A DNA stretch of 32,253 nt, from positions 1 to 32,253 of the IMG/VR virus record IMGVR_UViG_3300017719_000088; one strand, 5' to 3'. Made by a program: the position numbers and the translations under genes. Every line of letters starts with the position of its first letter. Within the stretch, counting starts at the first letter, position 1. The stretch is from a virus. This document shows, in pieces, positions 25,501 to 32,253 of this stretch. The notes under the pieces were generated by a model. It ran no database searches and had not been told where the DNA came from. It saw only the letters and a program-made list of their open reading frames with translations.

Positions 25501-25669
25501 CTGCAGTAGATGGGGTTGAAGATACATCCTGAGACCATATCTCAGATGTGTTCATGTTTATTGTATTAGCTCCAAACTCATTATAGAATTTTTTAGCCGT
25601 GGTGGTAAATTCTCTATTTATGAGGGCTCTAAATGAAAAATCGTTTTTAGTATCAATTGTTAAGGCCAT
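22535..25669 (-). CDS. Large mosaic tail fibre/adhesin, 1044 aa
   Basis: A mosaic of modules seen in neighbouring genes. Residues 1-175: attachment-like domain shared with the 304-aa protein. Residues 185-256: GSFFATTNDLQVTGSIIADS and four TASYV nonapeptide repeats, shared with the 1110-aa protein. Residues 288-330: GNLQVAGTASFTNSTNLSVK module shared with the medium fibres. Residues 397-422: SWIYTDKWSKIIVSGSAASF, which joins a fibre-type C-terminal end (NDSWIYT) to a fibre-type N-terminal start (WSKIIVSGSAA). Residues 489-1044: a domain of about 550 aa shared with the 682-aa fibre (INIGSPVDNSYADGFFDSF, FLGESKR, NLQVRNGRLVGG, VLLVRFSSAQLANKYLTQL). No enzymatic motif is visible. It ends in a strong terminator. 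Confidence 0.86.
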   Translation of the reverse strand: MALTIDTKNDFSFRALINREFTTTAKKFYNEFGANTINMNTSEIWSQDVSSTPSTAVSAGVAKQYTEFVLSPLAGYTTSAFYVASGSGWTPGDEVNRGTINIDYLQRNFISDKYGANYAVTLKDGSGEDIYPLDDIDWLFNYQTGILTIQSSSLGTYNYTDMQLSGYQYVGTFLSESAGGESGIFVQTGSFFATTNDLQVTGSIIADSITSSFQGDLDGTAATASYVTLAQTASYVETAQTASYVVTAQTASYVAGGNVDGAVANATNAATAAALATDATGDNLTLSGNLQVAGTASFTNSTNLSVKDKYILLASGSAAASDGGIAVEQAADGKSKLFAYDSTENRWAVTSSFDPLTAAGYDPDAYMPLTISGSIIADIPASYNQEGNMFVDSSNDSWIYTDKWSKIIVSGSAASFSGLTVDGNASVTGTLVLGDITNVSASIAALEADPGGVFVQTGSKFNTTNDLEITGSLIVSSSTAIPIQASGQSINIGSPVDNSYADGFFDSFTSATSLAQAMDEISVTFASLVPNKAGILGSTSLTGESTTNGYLPSGLESAKWYVGKVAGDSIAFITDPSVTLSTADTSTRFRAGTKAQLDTSSIPGGVTGSIAHASDAAVLSIQALTGIGAGGSSTTGAIRVFNLAQFGTNNNINYFWAKANAQIITTLADSGSYKFKISADNGAGITNERQFWWVGDSNEYPTQTVTPGAVTTSATTLKQISGVDYLQAATFSIPFTADNMFNPVYGNHLGTETENVVYQSDYFTNETTGSQAGDIPAHDAQMSLSIDRPLTADLPATNSTGELSAPTATIKVLKPGKGSNGVTSNSITLNNTYFVNSYTSDPAANLIEYFLGESKRLTAWNGSIGGWNSSAALVDGNLQVRNGRLVGGDDTAAGGTYSSFGTGDQYYWREFAFPGSQANQDINTYTFGQVGFGNNLGAWGSGADIEIIAARPEDFSGGTGVPTIVYDFAVAALSTNGNKSIPDNSGATATAAVRGLKVGGTLGELSGNCSMGSNTLGASAKLVLLVRFSSAQLANKYLTQLSLT
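24908..25006 (-). repeat. TASYV nonapeptide-coding repeats in the 1044-aa fibre
   Basis: Four in-frame 27-base units coding TASYV-x-x-AQ. The units are diverged at the base level, and the flanking sequence closely matches the block downstream of the repeats in the 1110-aa gene. Confidence 0.85.
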
Positions 25670-25687
25670 TTTATTATTGTTTTAATT

Positions 25688-25699
25688 TATTATAAATAT
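25688..25699 (-). promoter_or_regulatory. Recurrent AT-rich element upstream of the 1044-aa fibre gene
   Basis: Minus strand ATATTTATAATA, perfect copy, overlapping the last base of the 682-aa gene stop by one position and ending 18 bases before the next ATG. Confidence 0.55.
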
Positions 25700-27747
25700 T
25701 ATGAAGTTATAGCTAATTGCATATTAGTTAGAAAGTTATTTGTAAGATCTGGGCTTGAATATCTAACCCATAATATTACATTACCAGATGCTCCAGTTGT
25801 AGTATTAGATAAAAATGTCCAGTCTCCACTTAAAGCTTTTAAAGTACCTATTTTAGCACCATATATGTTACTTACTACGGGTCCTACAACGGCAGCTCGT
25901 GCTAAATCAAATATTTTGGATGATGTTAATCCTCCTGTAATTTCTTCTACTACTATTATTGCTGCTTCTAATCCTGCATTTCCTGAATCCCAATTTTGTA
26001 GTTGAGTAAATCCAGTTGCTGATAAATTAAAATTACCATTGGATTTACCATTACCTAAACCACTTTCAAATAGTCTAAAATAATTTTGTTGTGAAGCAAA
26101 TCCAGAATAATCACCTCCACCTGCAGCATTTGCTCCTACTAATCTACCATTTTGAACTTGTAAAGCTCCATTATTTAATGGATTTGAAGATACCCAGGTG
26201 GGAGTATTTAAATTTGTGTATCTTTTAGATTCACCTAAAAATGGTTCATTTGTAGCAGTAGCGGGATCACTAACATAAGAATTAACTTTTTCTGGGGATA
26301 AAGTGTAGGAAGCGTTATATGTTCCAGTTTTTCCTGGTTTAGTTACTGCTACAGTTCCTGTTGGAGCATTTTGTCCTGAACTTAACCCAGCTGATAAAGT
26401 TGGATTAACTTCTAATTCTAATATATCTCCAAATTGAGGAGTATCAGATACTTTACTACCTGTAGTTATATTATTATCAAAAGTATAAGCAGAACTAAAA
26501 GAAAATTGATTTAAATTGTAAACAGGATTAAATAAATCACTTCCTGTAGAAGGTATATTAAATGTTGCTGTTTTTAAATATTTTACACCACTTAAATCAT
26601 TATAAGTAACTGAACCTGAAGTAATAGTACCAGTTGTTACTGATGGATCAGCATAAGTACCTAAGTAAAAATATTGTTTTTCTACACTTTGACCTGCTTC
26701 TTGATCCGCTAAAAGCTGATACTTATATGAGCCTGTATCTGCCATTGTATGTGCAATAGTAGCTGCGCCTTTTACCCAAAGATTATTAAAAGTAACTAAA
26801 GATATAGTTAAAGCTCCTACAGTACCATTGCCAGTATTTAAAGCTTTTATGCTAAGTGAAGCTGGATCACCTTGTGCTGTTATACTAGCTGTTACTCCTC
26901 CTTCTAATACATTACTTGGATCAAAATTACTTTTCTTACCTGCTGGGAATGTATTTGTTGGTGAAGATAAATTTACTGCTGCTATAGTTGATAATCCATT
27001 ACTTACTAATTGATTAGCTGTATAATCTACATACCAATCTGATGCGATTAATCCTCCTGCTAAATAACCTGAATATAATGTTGAAGGATTAGCCACTACT
27101 AGTTGTTGACCTGTTAAAGCTACTGCTTTAGCTGGTGCTAAATCTGCAAATGCTTCACTAATTTGATCTAATGCATTTGCTAATCTTGTATTTTCATTAA
27201 ATGTTGAAAAGAATCCATCTGAGTATACATTATCAGAGCCTTCAGGTGTACCAATATTAATGGATGGACTTGAACCTGTTACTGTTAATGAACCTGATAT
27301 TTGTAAAGATGAAGTTGTTTCAAATGTTCCAGATACTCCTGTAGGTGTAAATATTCCACTGCCTCCACTTCCTCCAGGTAAAGCAACATCAAATGTTGAA
27401 CCATCACCTTTGGTAAAAGTCATTGTAGTACCTGCTACAGATGCAGTAGTAAGTAATGAACCTGTGTCTGATGATCCTCCTGCAGTTGGAAAATTAAAAG
27501 GTGCCCATGAAGCTGAATCTTCAAATCCTGGGTAACCTGGGGTTACAAATGCTAAAAACTTACTGGCTATATAAGCTTTATCAACATCCTGAGCATAAGC
27601 TATTTGACCTTCCTCTATTCTAGTAGGATCAACATCAAATATAGCTGATGCAGAATCTATAGTTATCCAAGCACCCCTTACAAACGTGGCTGCTGTAAAT
27701 GCTCCTGTTGAACCTGCTCTTTCGTAAAAATTAGTTGCTATTGCCAT
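25699..27747 (-). CDS. Large tail fibre/adhesin, 682 aa
   Basis: A fibre with an N-terminal domain of its own (about residues 1-90: FVRGAWITIDSASAIFDVDP, EEGQIAYAQDVDKAYIASKF, SASWAPFNFP). This is followed by SVAGTTMTFTKGDGSTFDVA, also present in the 304-aa protein, and a Gly/Ser linker (ALPGGSGGSGIF). From about residue 160 to the end it matches the C-terminal half of the 1044-aa fibre: SINIGTPEGSDNVYSDGFFS, DTGSYKYQLLADQEAGQ, FLGESKRYTN, GALQVQNGRLVGANAAGGGD, and a last strand VILWVRYSSPDLTNNFLTN. The shared half is probably a receptor-binding or trimeric beta-structure domain used with two different attachment domains. It starts 13 bases after the 1110-aa gene stop, with no recurrent element or terminator there, so the two genes are co-transcribed. 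Confidence 0.85.
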   Translation of the reverse strand: MAIATNFYERAGSTGAFTAATFVRGAWITIDSASAIFDVDPTRIEEGQIAYAQDVDKAYIASKFLAFVTPGYPGFEDSASWAPFNFPTAGGSSDTGSLLTTASVAGTTMTFTKGDGSTFDVALPGGSGGSGIFTPTGVSGTFETTSSLQISGSLTVTGSSPSINIGTPEGSDNVYSDGFFSTFNENTRLANALDQISEAFADLAPAKAVALTGQQLVVANPSTLYSGYLAGGLIASDWYVDYTANQLVSNGLSTIAAVNLSSPTNTFPAGKKSNFDPSNVLEGGVTASITAQGDPASLSIKALNTGNGTVGALTISLVTFNNLWVKGAATIAHTMADTGSYKYQLLADQEAGQSVEKQYFYLGTYADPSVTTGTITSGSVTYNDLSGVKYLKTATFNIPSTGSDLFNPVYNLNQFSFSSAYTFDNNITTGSKVSDTPQFGDILELEVNPTLSAGLSSGQNAPTGTVAVTKPGKTGTYNASYTLSPEKVNSYVSDPATATNEPFLGESKRYTNLNTPTWVSSNPLNNGALQVQNGRLVGANAAGGGDYSGFASQQNYFRLFESGLGNGKSNGNFNLSATGFTQLQNWDSGNAGLEAAIIVVEEITGGLTSSKIFDLARAAVVGPVVSNIYGAKIGTLKALSGDWTFLSNTTTGASGNVILWVRYSSPDLTNNFLTNMQLAITS

Positions 27748-27760
27748 TTTTTATTTTTTT

Positions 27761-30700
27761 TTAAGGTGTTGCTTGAGTATCAGGCATTAAATAATATCTT
27801 GTATTTGCTCCGTTTTGTGAATATAAATAAACCATTCCCCAATCACTGTTACCATCTACTGGATTTTCTGTTGTAAAATAATATACATCTCCAGGCTCTG
27901 AACCTGGTATAGCAATATCTTTTAAATAAACATAATATCTATTTGCAACTGGTGTACTTGCTGGAGGAGCACCATCAAATATATCTGCTGGTTTTCCTGC
28001 TTGAGCTGATGAGGATGGGAATATTAATAAAAATCTTTTATTATTTCCATCATCTCCAAAATTAGAATATCCTAAAGTAGAAATACCATTATTAGAGGCA
28101 TCTGATAAAGTTGTTAATGCTTGATCATGGTATAATGTAGCTGTTCCTGTACTACCTCCTGTATTTGTAAATGAAGAAGCACCTAATGACCCACTCATTA
28201 AATCATCTATAAGGCTACCAGCTGTAATAACACCTGAGCTATCCCCTAAAACTGCGGGGAATGCTGCCGCAGCATTTCCTGTATATCCTGTCCAACCATA
28301 TAAATAAGTTTTAACTTGTACATTTCCTAAAGTTAAAGTTCTAGCATAAGTTTGAGTAGATCCATAACTATCAGTAACAACTTCATTATAACTAAATGAT
28401 CTTCCATTTGCTTCAGAATTAACTAATTGGATTTGCCATGATGTTCCATTTCCATTTTGAGAAACTGGGTTTAGTAAAGCTGCATCTGCACCAGTTAATG
28501 TTAAAACATAAGGTGTATTATTTTCAGGACTATCCTGAATAGTAATATTACATATATTAGTACCTGCATTTTGAGGTGCATTTAAACTAATAGGAGATCT
28601 AGATGAAATTGTAGGTGCCTGATTAGCTGTTACTATAACTGAATATGCTTGTTTATTTTCTGTTCCAAATGTATTAGAAGCTGTGATTGAAAAATCTATT
28701 GTAGCTGGTGTAAAATATGAAGCACTAATATTAGCATTAGCTGACATTCTTTGTTGATTAGATACTTGTGTTAAAGAAAATGGTGAAGATGGATTTATTT
28801 GCCAACTTACTGTTTCATTTTGAACATTATAGTTTGTTGATAAAAATGCTTGTGTTGTGATGCCATTTGAATTAGTAGCTACTATGTCATTAATTTCCGC
28901 GGATTCGTTAATATATGGTCCTGCACTCCAATTATCATTTATAGCTGGTGCTACATCATCTTTAACTTGAATTGTTACATCAGCTGATACTATTGTAGGA
29001 TCAAATGTATCTTTAACTGAAACTGTATAAACATAAGTATCAATTAAATCAGAATTAAGGTATACACCTGGTTTTCTTCTAAAATATCCCGTTGAATTCA
29101 TGTCAAATGCTTCTTCAGTTGGATCTGATTGACTTGTACCTGAATATGTTCCTAGGGTAACAGGATTTCCATCTACACTAAGTGATTTTAGGACTGCACT
29201 GACAAATATTGTAGTAGTTCCATTTGGGTTTGAAACTCCTACTTGACCAGCGTTTCTATAATAAGAATTAAATAAACCTAAACTATTACTAACATTTTCA
29301 TTTTCATTTATTCCATTAGGATTATTTAATGTTTGATTATTAATGTTAGGTGGTTGATTATCTCCTACTCTGATTTCATAAGGTAAATAAGTTATAGCTT
29401 CGGGGTCTTGTGAAGGATAGTGCTCATCACTAGCTGTCAACGCAAAATTATAAGTTTGTTTTGTATCATAATCTAATGAAGCTGTAATTTGAGTTAAAAC
29501 TACATTATTAGCATTAACTGTTAAACTAAAATCCTTTTTAAAAGCTGCAGATAATGATCCTGTGTTTATAGTAATAGTATCACCTTGTGCATCTGTAACG
29601 TATGTAGTACTTTTAACTCCAGGTCCTGAACTTTCTGCTAAAGAAGAAGTTTCACTAGTTATTGCATTTCCTGCTAAGCTATTTTCTCTCCATACTGGGG
29701 CAGCATTTGGAATAATTTGAATATAAAGAGTTTTATCGGTAAATAATCCTAAAGTATCAGTTGCTCTAACTGGTAAAGCTGCTGCATCATACCCTTGAGA
29801 TGAATCAGTATTCATTGATTCAGTAGCTTCAACATTAAAATAAATTTGGTTAGCGCCTTCTATTCTAAATTGATCTGCTGTATATGAGCTTTGTGTTTGA
29901 ACTGTTACAGCTTGACTTTCAGCATCTGATGTATTTATAGTGCCTACTAAAGAACCACTTGGGGTAAATTCTTGTATACCTAAATAACTTGTAGAATCAA
30001 TAGTAGGAGCTGTATTAGCAAAGTATACTTTTTCTATGAAATCTGTTAAACCATTTGCTCCAAAGTTTACATTTCTAATCCCTACAGGTTGATCTTGATT
30101 TGTTACTACTCTATTACCATCAAAAGGAACAAATGAAGCAGATTCAGCTAATGAAGCAGATTCAGCATAACTTGAAGATACTTCTTTTGTAATTTCTACT
30201 AAAGCTTCTAATGCGTATGAAGCTGTTAAAGCATACGAACTTGAAACTGCATTTAAAACATATGATGCAGTTTGTGCAGTTGTAACATAACTAGCAGTTT
30301 GAGCTAGTGTTACATATGATGCAGTTTGTGCAGTTGTAACATAACTAGCAGTTTGAGCTAGTGTTACATATGATGCTGTCGCTGCAGTACCATCTAAATT
30401 TCCTTGAAATGAACTTGTTATAGAATCAGCAATAAGTGAACCTGTTATTTGTAAATCATTTGTAGTAGCAAAAAATGAACCTGTTTGTTCAAATATACCA
30501 CTTCCGCCTCCACTACCACTTGAATAAGATAAAATCTTAATAGAACCACTCATATTAGGATGAGAAGTACATTGGTAGTAAAGTTGATCAGGTGCATTAA
30601 AAGGAACATTCCAAGTAAGTATAGCTCCACCAGCTGCACCATTATTAGTTACACCTGCATTATAAGGTGTACCTGATCCTCCTGAAGGTGCATCTGTTTG

Positions 30701-31093
30701 TATTTGAAATGGATGCTGTCCTGCAGTGTTATCATTTGCAAATTTATAATCTTGTCCTCTTACTAAAGTTATTTCTGGGTCTGAAGCTGGATTTGGAAAA
30801 CCGTCTCCTGAAAATACATAATCATTATTTCCACTAGCTCCTAAAGACCATTCAGCAGCAAATCCTGAACTTCCTGCACTACCACTAAGAAGAGACCATC
30901 CTGAATTTGATCCTACAGATTGAGTATCATTTAAAACATATACCTCTTGTGTGGATTGTTGATATACAATAAGACCAGGATATGTGTTAAACTCATTTAA
31001 AGCTAATCTTGCATTTTGATCAACTACTGTAATCCTTGAATCAATGGGGTCTTGACTTGTTATCGTAAATCCTGCTGGTACTACTACTGCCAT
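27761..31093 (-). CDS. Large adhesin with cupredoxin-like domain, TASYV repeats and cadherin/Ig-like repeats, 1110 aa
   Basis: The first 75 residues resemble fibre-attachment domains (VVDQNARLALNEFNTYPGLI then VYQQSTQEVYVLND and GWSLLSG). Residues about 80-188 look like a plastocyanin-type domain: His127 in GQHPFQIQ and the cluster YYQCTSHPNMSGSIKIL giving Cys175, His178 and Met181, the four ligand types of type 1 copper sites. Residues about 190-300 are the GSFFATTNDLQITGSLIADS block plus TASYV nonapeptide repeats shared with the 1044-aa fibre. From about residue 410 to 880 there are several cadherin/Ig-like repeats (QTYNFALTASDEHYPSQDPE, DTYVYTVSVKDTFDPTIVSA, ATIDFSITASNTFGTENKQA). The C-terminus is an Asn/Gly-rich tip. 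It starts 11 bases after the upstream gene stop. A tail adhesin is inferred; copper binding is untested. Confidence 0.84.
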   Translation of the reverse strand: MAVVVPAGFTITSQDPIDSRITVVDQNARLALNEFNTYPGLIVYQQSTQEVYVLNDTQSVGSNSGWSLLSGSAGSSGFAAEWSLGASGNNDYVFSGDGFPNPASDPEITLVRGQDYKFANDNTAGQHPFQIQTDAPSGGSGTPYNAGVTNNGAAGGAILTWNVPFNAPDQLYYQCTSHPNMSGSIKILSYSSGSGGGSGIFEQTGSFFATTNDLQITGSLIADSITSSFQGNLDGTAATASYVTLAQTASYVTTAQTASYVTLAQTASYVTTAQTASYVLNAVSSSYALTASYALEALVEITKEVSSSYAESASLAESASFVPFDGNRVVTNQDQPVGIRNVNFGANGLTDFIEKVYFANTAPTIDSTSYLGIQEFTPSGSLVGTINTSDAESQAVTVQTQSSYTADQFRIEGANQIYFNVEATESMNTDSSQGYDAAALPVRATDTLGLFTDKTLYIQIIPNAAPVWRENSLAGNAITSETSSLAESSGPGVKSTTYVTDAQGDTITINTGSLSAAFKKDFSLTVNANNVVLTQITASLDYDTKQTYNFALTASDEHYPSQDPEAITYLPYEIRVGDNQPPNINNQTLNNPNGINENENVSNSLGLFNSYYRNAGQVGVSNPNGTTTIFVSAVLKSLSVDGNPVTLGTYSGTSQSDPTEEAFDMNSTGYFRRKPGVYLNSDLIDTYVYTVSVKDTFDPTIVSADVTIQVKDDVAPAINDNWSAGPYINESAEINDIVATNSNGITTQAFLSTNYNVQNETVSWQINPSSPFSLTQVSNQQRMSANANISASYFTPATIDFSITASNTFGTENKQAYSVIVTANQAPTISSRSPISLNAPQNAGTNICNITIQDSPENNTPYVLTLTGADAALLNPVSQNGNGTSWQIQLVNSEANGRSFSYNEVVTDSYGSTQTYARTLTLGNVQVKTYLYGWTGYTGNAAAAFPAVLGDSSGVITAGSLIDDLMSGSLGASSFTNTGGSTGTATLYHDQALTTLSDASNNGISTLGYSNFGDDGNNKRFLLIFPSSSAQAGKPADIFDGAPPASTPVANRYYVYLKDIAIPGSEPGDVYYFTTENPVDGNSDWGMVYLYSQNGANTRYYLMPDTQATP
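30258..30365 (-). repeat. Perfect 54-bp tandem duplication (TASYV nonapeptide repeats)
   Basis: Two exact copies of a 54-base unit, 30258-30311 and 30312-30365, each coding two nonapeptides of the form TASYV(T)xAQ. A partial third copy follows. Exact identity suggests recent slippage or recombination. Confidence 0.95.
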
Positions 31094-31104
31094 TGTCTAA
31101 TTAT

Positions 31105-32253
31105 TTAAAATATTAATTTATAAGTTGCTGTTAATCCTGGAGAAGCTGCGTATTGTTTAACAATTGTTCTGTAAACTTTATACGCTGGTTGTCCATTATT
31201 ATCAAGTACAATATTACCTGCATCAAAAGAAGCACTATAATTAGCTCCATTAATATCAAAACTGTCTAAATCATCTACGGATCCATCATATATTACATAT
31301 TGATATAATAATCCTTGCCAATTTATATTAACAAATTGATTGTTTATTTCTGATTTGGTATTTTTTCCTTTATCAATAGTTCCAATAGAACCTCCTAATG
31401 AAGTATCCCATGATTCTATATCTAATAATTCATTATAAGTAAAACTAGGTTGAGCACTTGCTCCGTATCTTAAACTTCTTACTTTTTTATATGTTGTAAC
31501 AGCTGAAACAGGTCTAGCAGCTGCAAAATTACTTGGTTTTAATGCGGGATCATTATCTGAACCATCTACACCTGAAGATGAATAATCCGCAGAAGCTGAA
31601 ATTAAGATATTGGAAGTTGAAGTGTCTACTACTGTTCTTGGTGGTGCAATGTTGGTAGCTAAAGTTCCAGTTGCATATACCCAACCATTAGCACTTCCTA
31701 GTGTAGGTATAAAATCTATACTACCCGTTGCTCCTAATTCTATTTCATTAGTACCTCCAAAAGTACTAGTTGTTCCTAATTGTACATCAGGTGTAAATGC
31801 TATTGAAGGTGCTGTAGGGTTGGATTTAGCTAAAGTTTCAGAATCAGTTACTACTTTATAATCTATAACACCATCTGCAGGATTACTTGAAGTTACTTCT
31901 AATCTATAACTTCTAGATCCTGTTGTTGTTGGGGAAATTGATAAACTTGTTCCTGTATCTCCTGTTGCTCTTACTCCTGTACTACCTACTGTGGTTTCAA
32001 ATAAAGAAGCACTTATTAGTGTGTAGCCTCCTAAACTAAAATTACCTACTACAGTGTAAGCATCTTCTACTTTACCAAATCTATCTGTAATGAAACCATT
32101 TATATTTAATGCCGGTGTTGGTGCAACTGGTATACCAAATAAAAATGTTAAATCCCCTGCTGCGTATGTAACAGTAACATCTGCGTCAAAATCTTTTACT
32201 ATAATATTGTTTATTACTTGAGAACCAGAAGAATCAAATGTAATATCAGTTCC
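31105..32253 (-). CDS. Virion fibre/baseplate protein, C-terminal 382 residues (5' end outside window)
   Basis: An open frame runs from the right edge to TAA at 31105-31107; no start is in the window. Composition is Ser/Thr/Gly/Ala rich, beta-rich, without Cys, like the fibre proteins that follow. Recognisable stretches include TDITFDSSGSQVINNIIVKD, LTFLFGIPVAPTPALNINGF, GSLYTLISASLF-like strands (GGYTLISASLFETT), a helical segment SWDTSLGGSIGTIDKGKNTK, and a C-terminal RTIVKQYAASPGLTATYKLI. No family is assigned. The end lies 11 bases before the ATG of the 1110-aa adhesin, so both are likely on one transcript. It may be a baseplate-proximal fibre or a baseplate wedge protein; the missing N-terminus would decide. 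Confidence 0.78.
   Translation of the reverse strand, partial: GTDITFDSSGSQVINNIIVKDFDADVTVTYAAGDLTFLFGIPVAPTPALNINGFITDRFGKVEDAYTVVGNFSLGGYTLISASLFETTVGSTGVRATGDTGTSLSISPTTTGSRSYRLEVTSSNPADGVIDYKVVTDSETLAKSNPTAPSIAFTPDVQLGTTSTFGGTNEIELGATGSIDFIPTLGSANGWVYATGTLATNIAPPRTVVDTSTSNILISASADYSSSGVDGSDNDPALKPSNFAAARPVSAVTTYKKVRSLRYGASAQPSFTYNELLDIESWDTSLGGSIGTIDKGKNTKSEINNQFVNINWQGLLYQYVIYDGSVDDLDSFDINGANYSASFDAGNIVLDNNGQPAYKVYRTIVKQYAASPGLTATYKLIF

Noticed and set aside
1-32253. Integration, transposition or tRNA genes
   Set aside because: No integrase, transposase, inverted-repeat-bounded element, attachment-like repeat or tRNA cloverleaf was recognised on either strand.

Overview
This window reads as about 32 kb of a low-GC, strictly lytic-looking, T4-related myovirus genome (contractile tail). 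Every convincing gene lies on the minus strand, so transcription runs from position 32253 towards 1. No tRNA, rRNA, integrase, transposase, CRISPR or host metabolic gene was found. The genes are AT-rich, and the starts inspected lack Shine-Dalgarno sequences and instead have A/T-rich leaders. That fits a Bacteroidota host, but it is only a hint. The style of the tail genes resembles uncultured marine 'far-T4' phages (family recollection, not a search).

Layout in transcription order. (1) 32253-15424 is a large fibre/adhesin region: a 5'-truncated structural protein, a 1110-aa adhesin with a cupredoxin-like domain and cadherin/Ig-like repeats, two large fibre proteins (682 and 1044 aa) sharing a C-terminal half of about 550 aa, a 304-aa paralogue of the 1044-aa N-terminus, three medium fibres (475, 365 and 400 aa) and a 412-aa fibre ending in an S74 endosialidase-type self-cleaving chaperone. 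Three very small proteins (61, 73 and 63 aa) are interleaved among these, and a fourth of 99 aa follows the last fibre. (2) 15359-11353 is the tail core: the 99-aa coiled-coil protein, tail sheath (gp18-like), tail tube (gp19-like), a gp26-like baseplate/tail chaperone protein and a small downstream ORF that appears to be reached by a +1 frameshift. (3) 11321-1029 is the tape measure and baseplate hub: an 844-aa tape measure, a 102-aa protein, a 675-aa tail-tube-like baseplate protein, a LysM/gp53-like protein, a 1154-aa hub protein, an M15 peptidoglycan peptidase and a 281-aa structural protein. (4) 1004-1 is the N-terminal part of a family A DNA polymerase that runs off the window.

How the parts would work together: sheath and tube form the contractile tail, and the tape measure with its chaperone pair sets tube length. 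The hub, LysM protein and M15 peptidase form the cell-wall-penetrating baseplate centre, and the fibre array gives host recognition.

Non-coding structure is unusually regular. Intrinsic terminators lie behind several fibre and tail genes. A near-identical AT-rich element (minus strand ATATTTATAATA) recurs in ten intergenic gaps and is a candidate late promoter. The most interesting points are the probable programmed frameshift upstream of the tape measure, the recurrent element, the cupredoxin-like domain in an adhesin, the paralogous and fused fibre modules, and the unusual start and degenerate exonuclease region of the polymerase. No intergenic stretch exceeds 300 bases.
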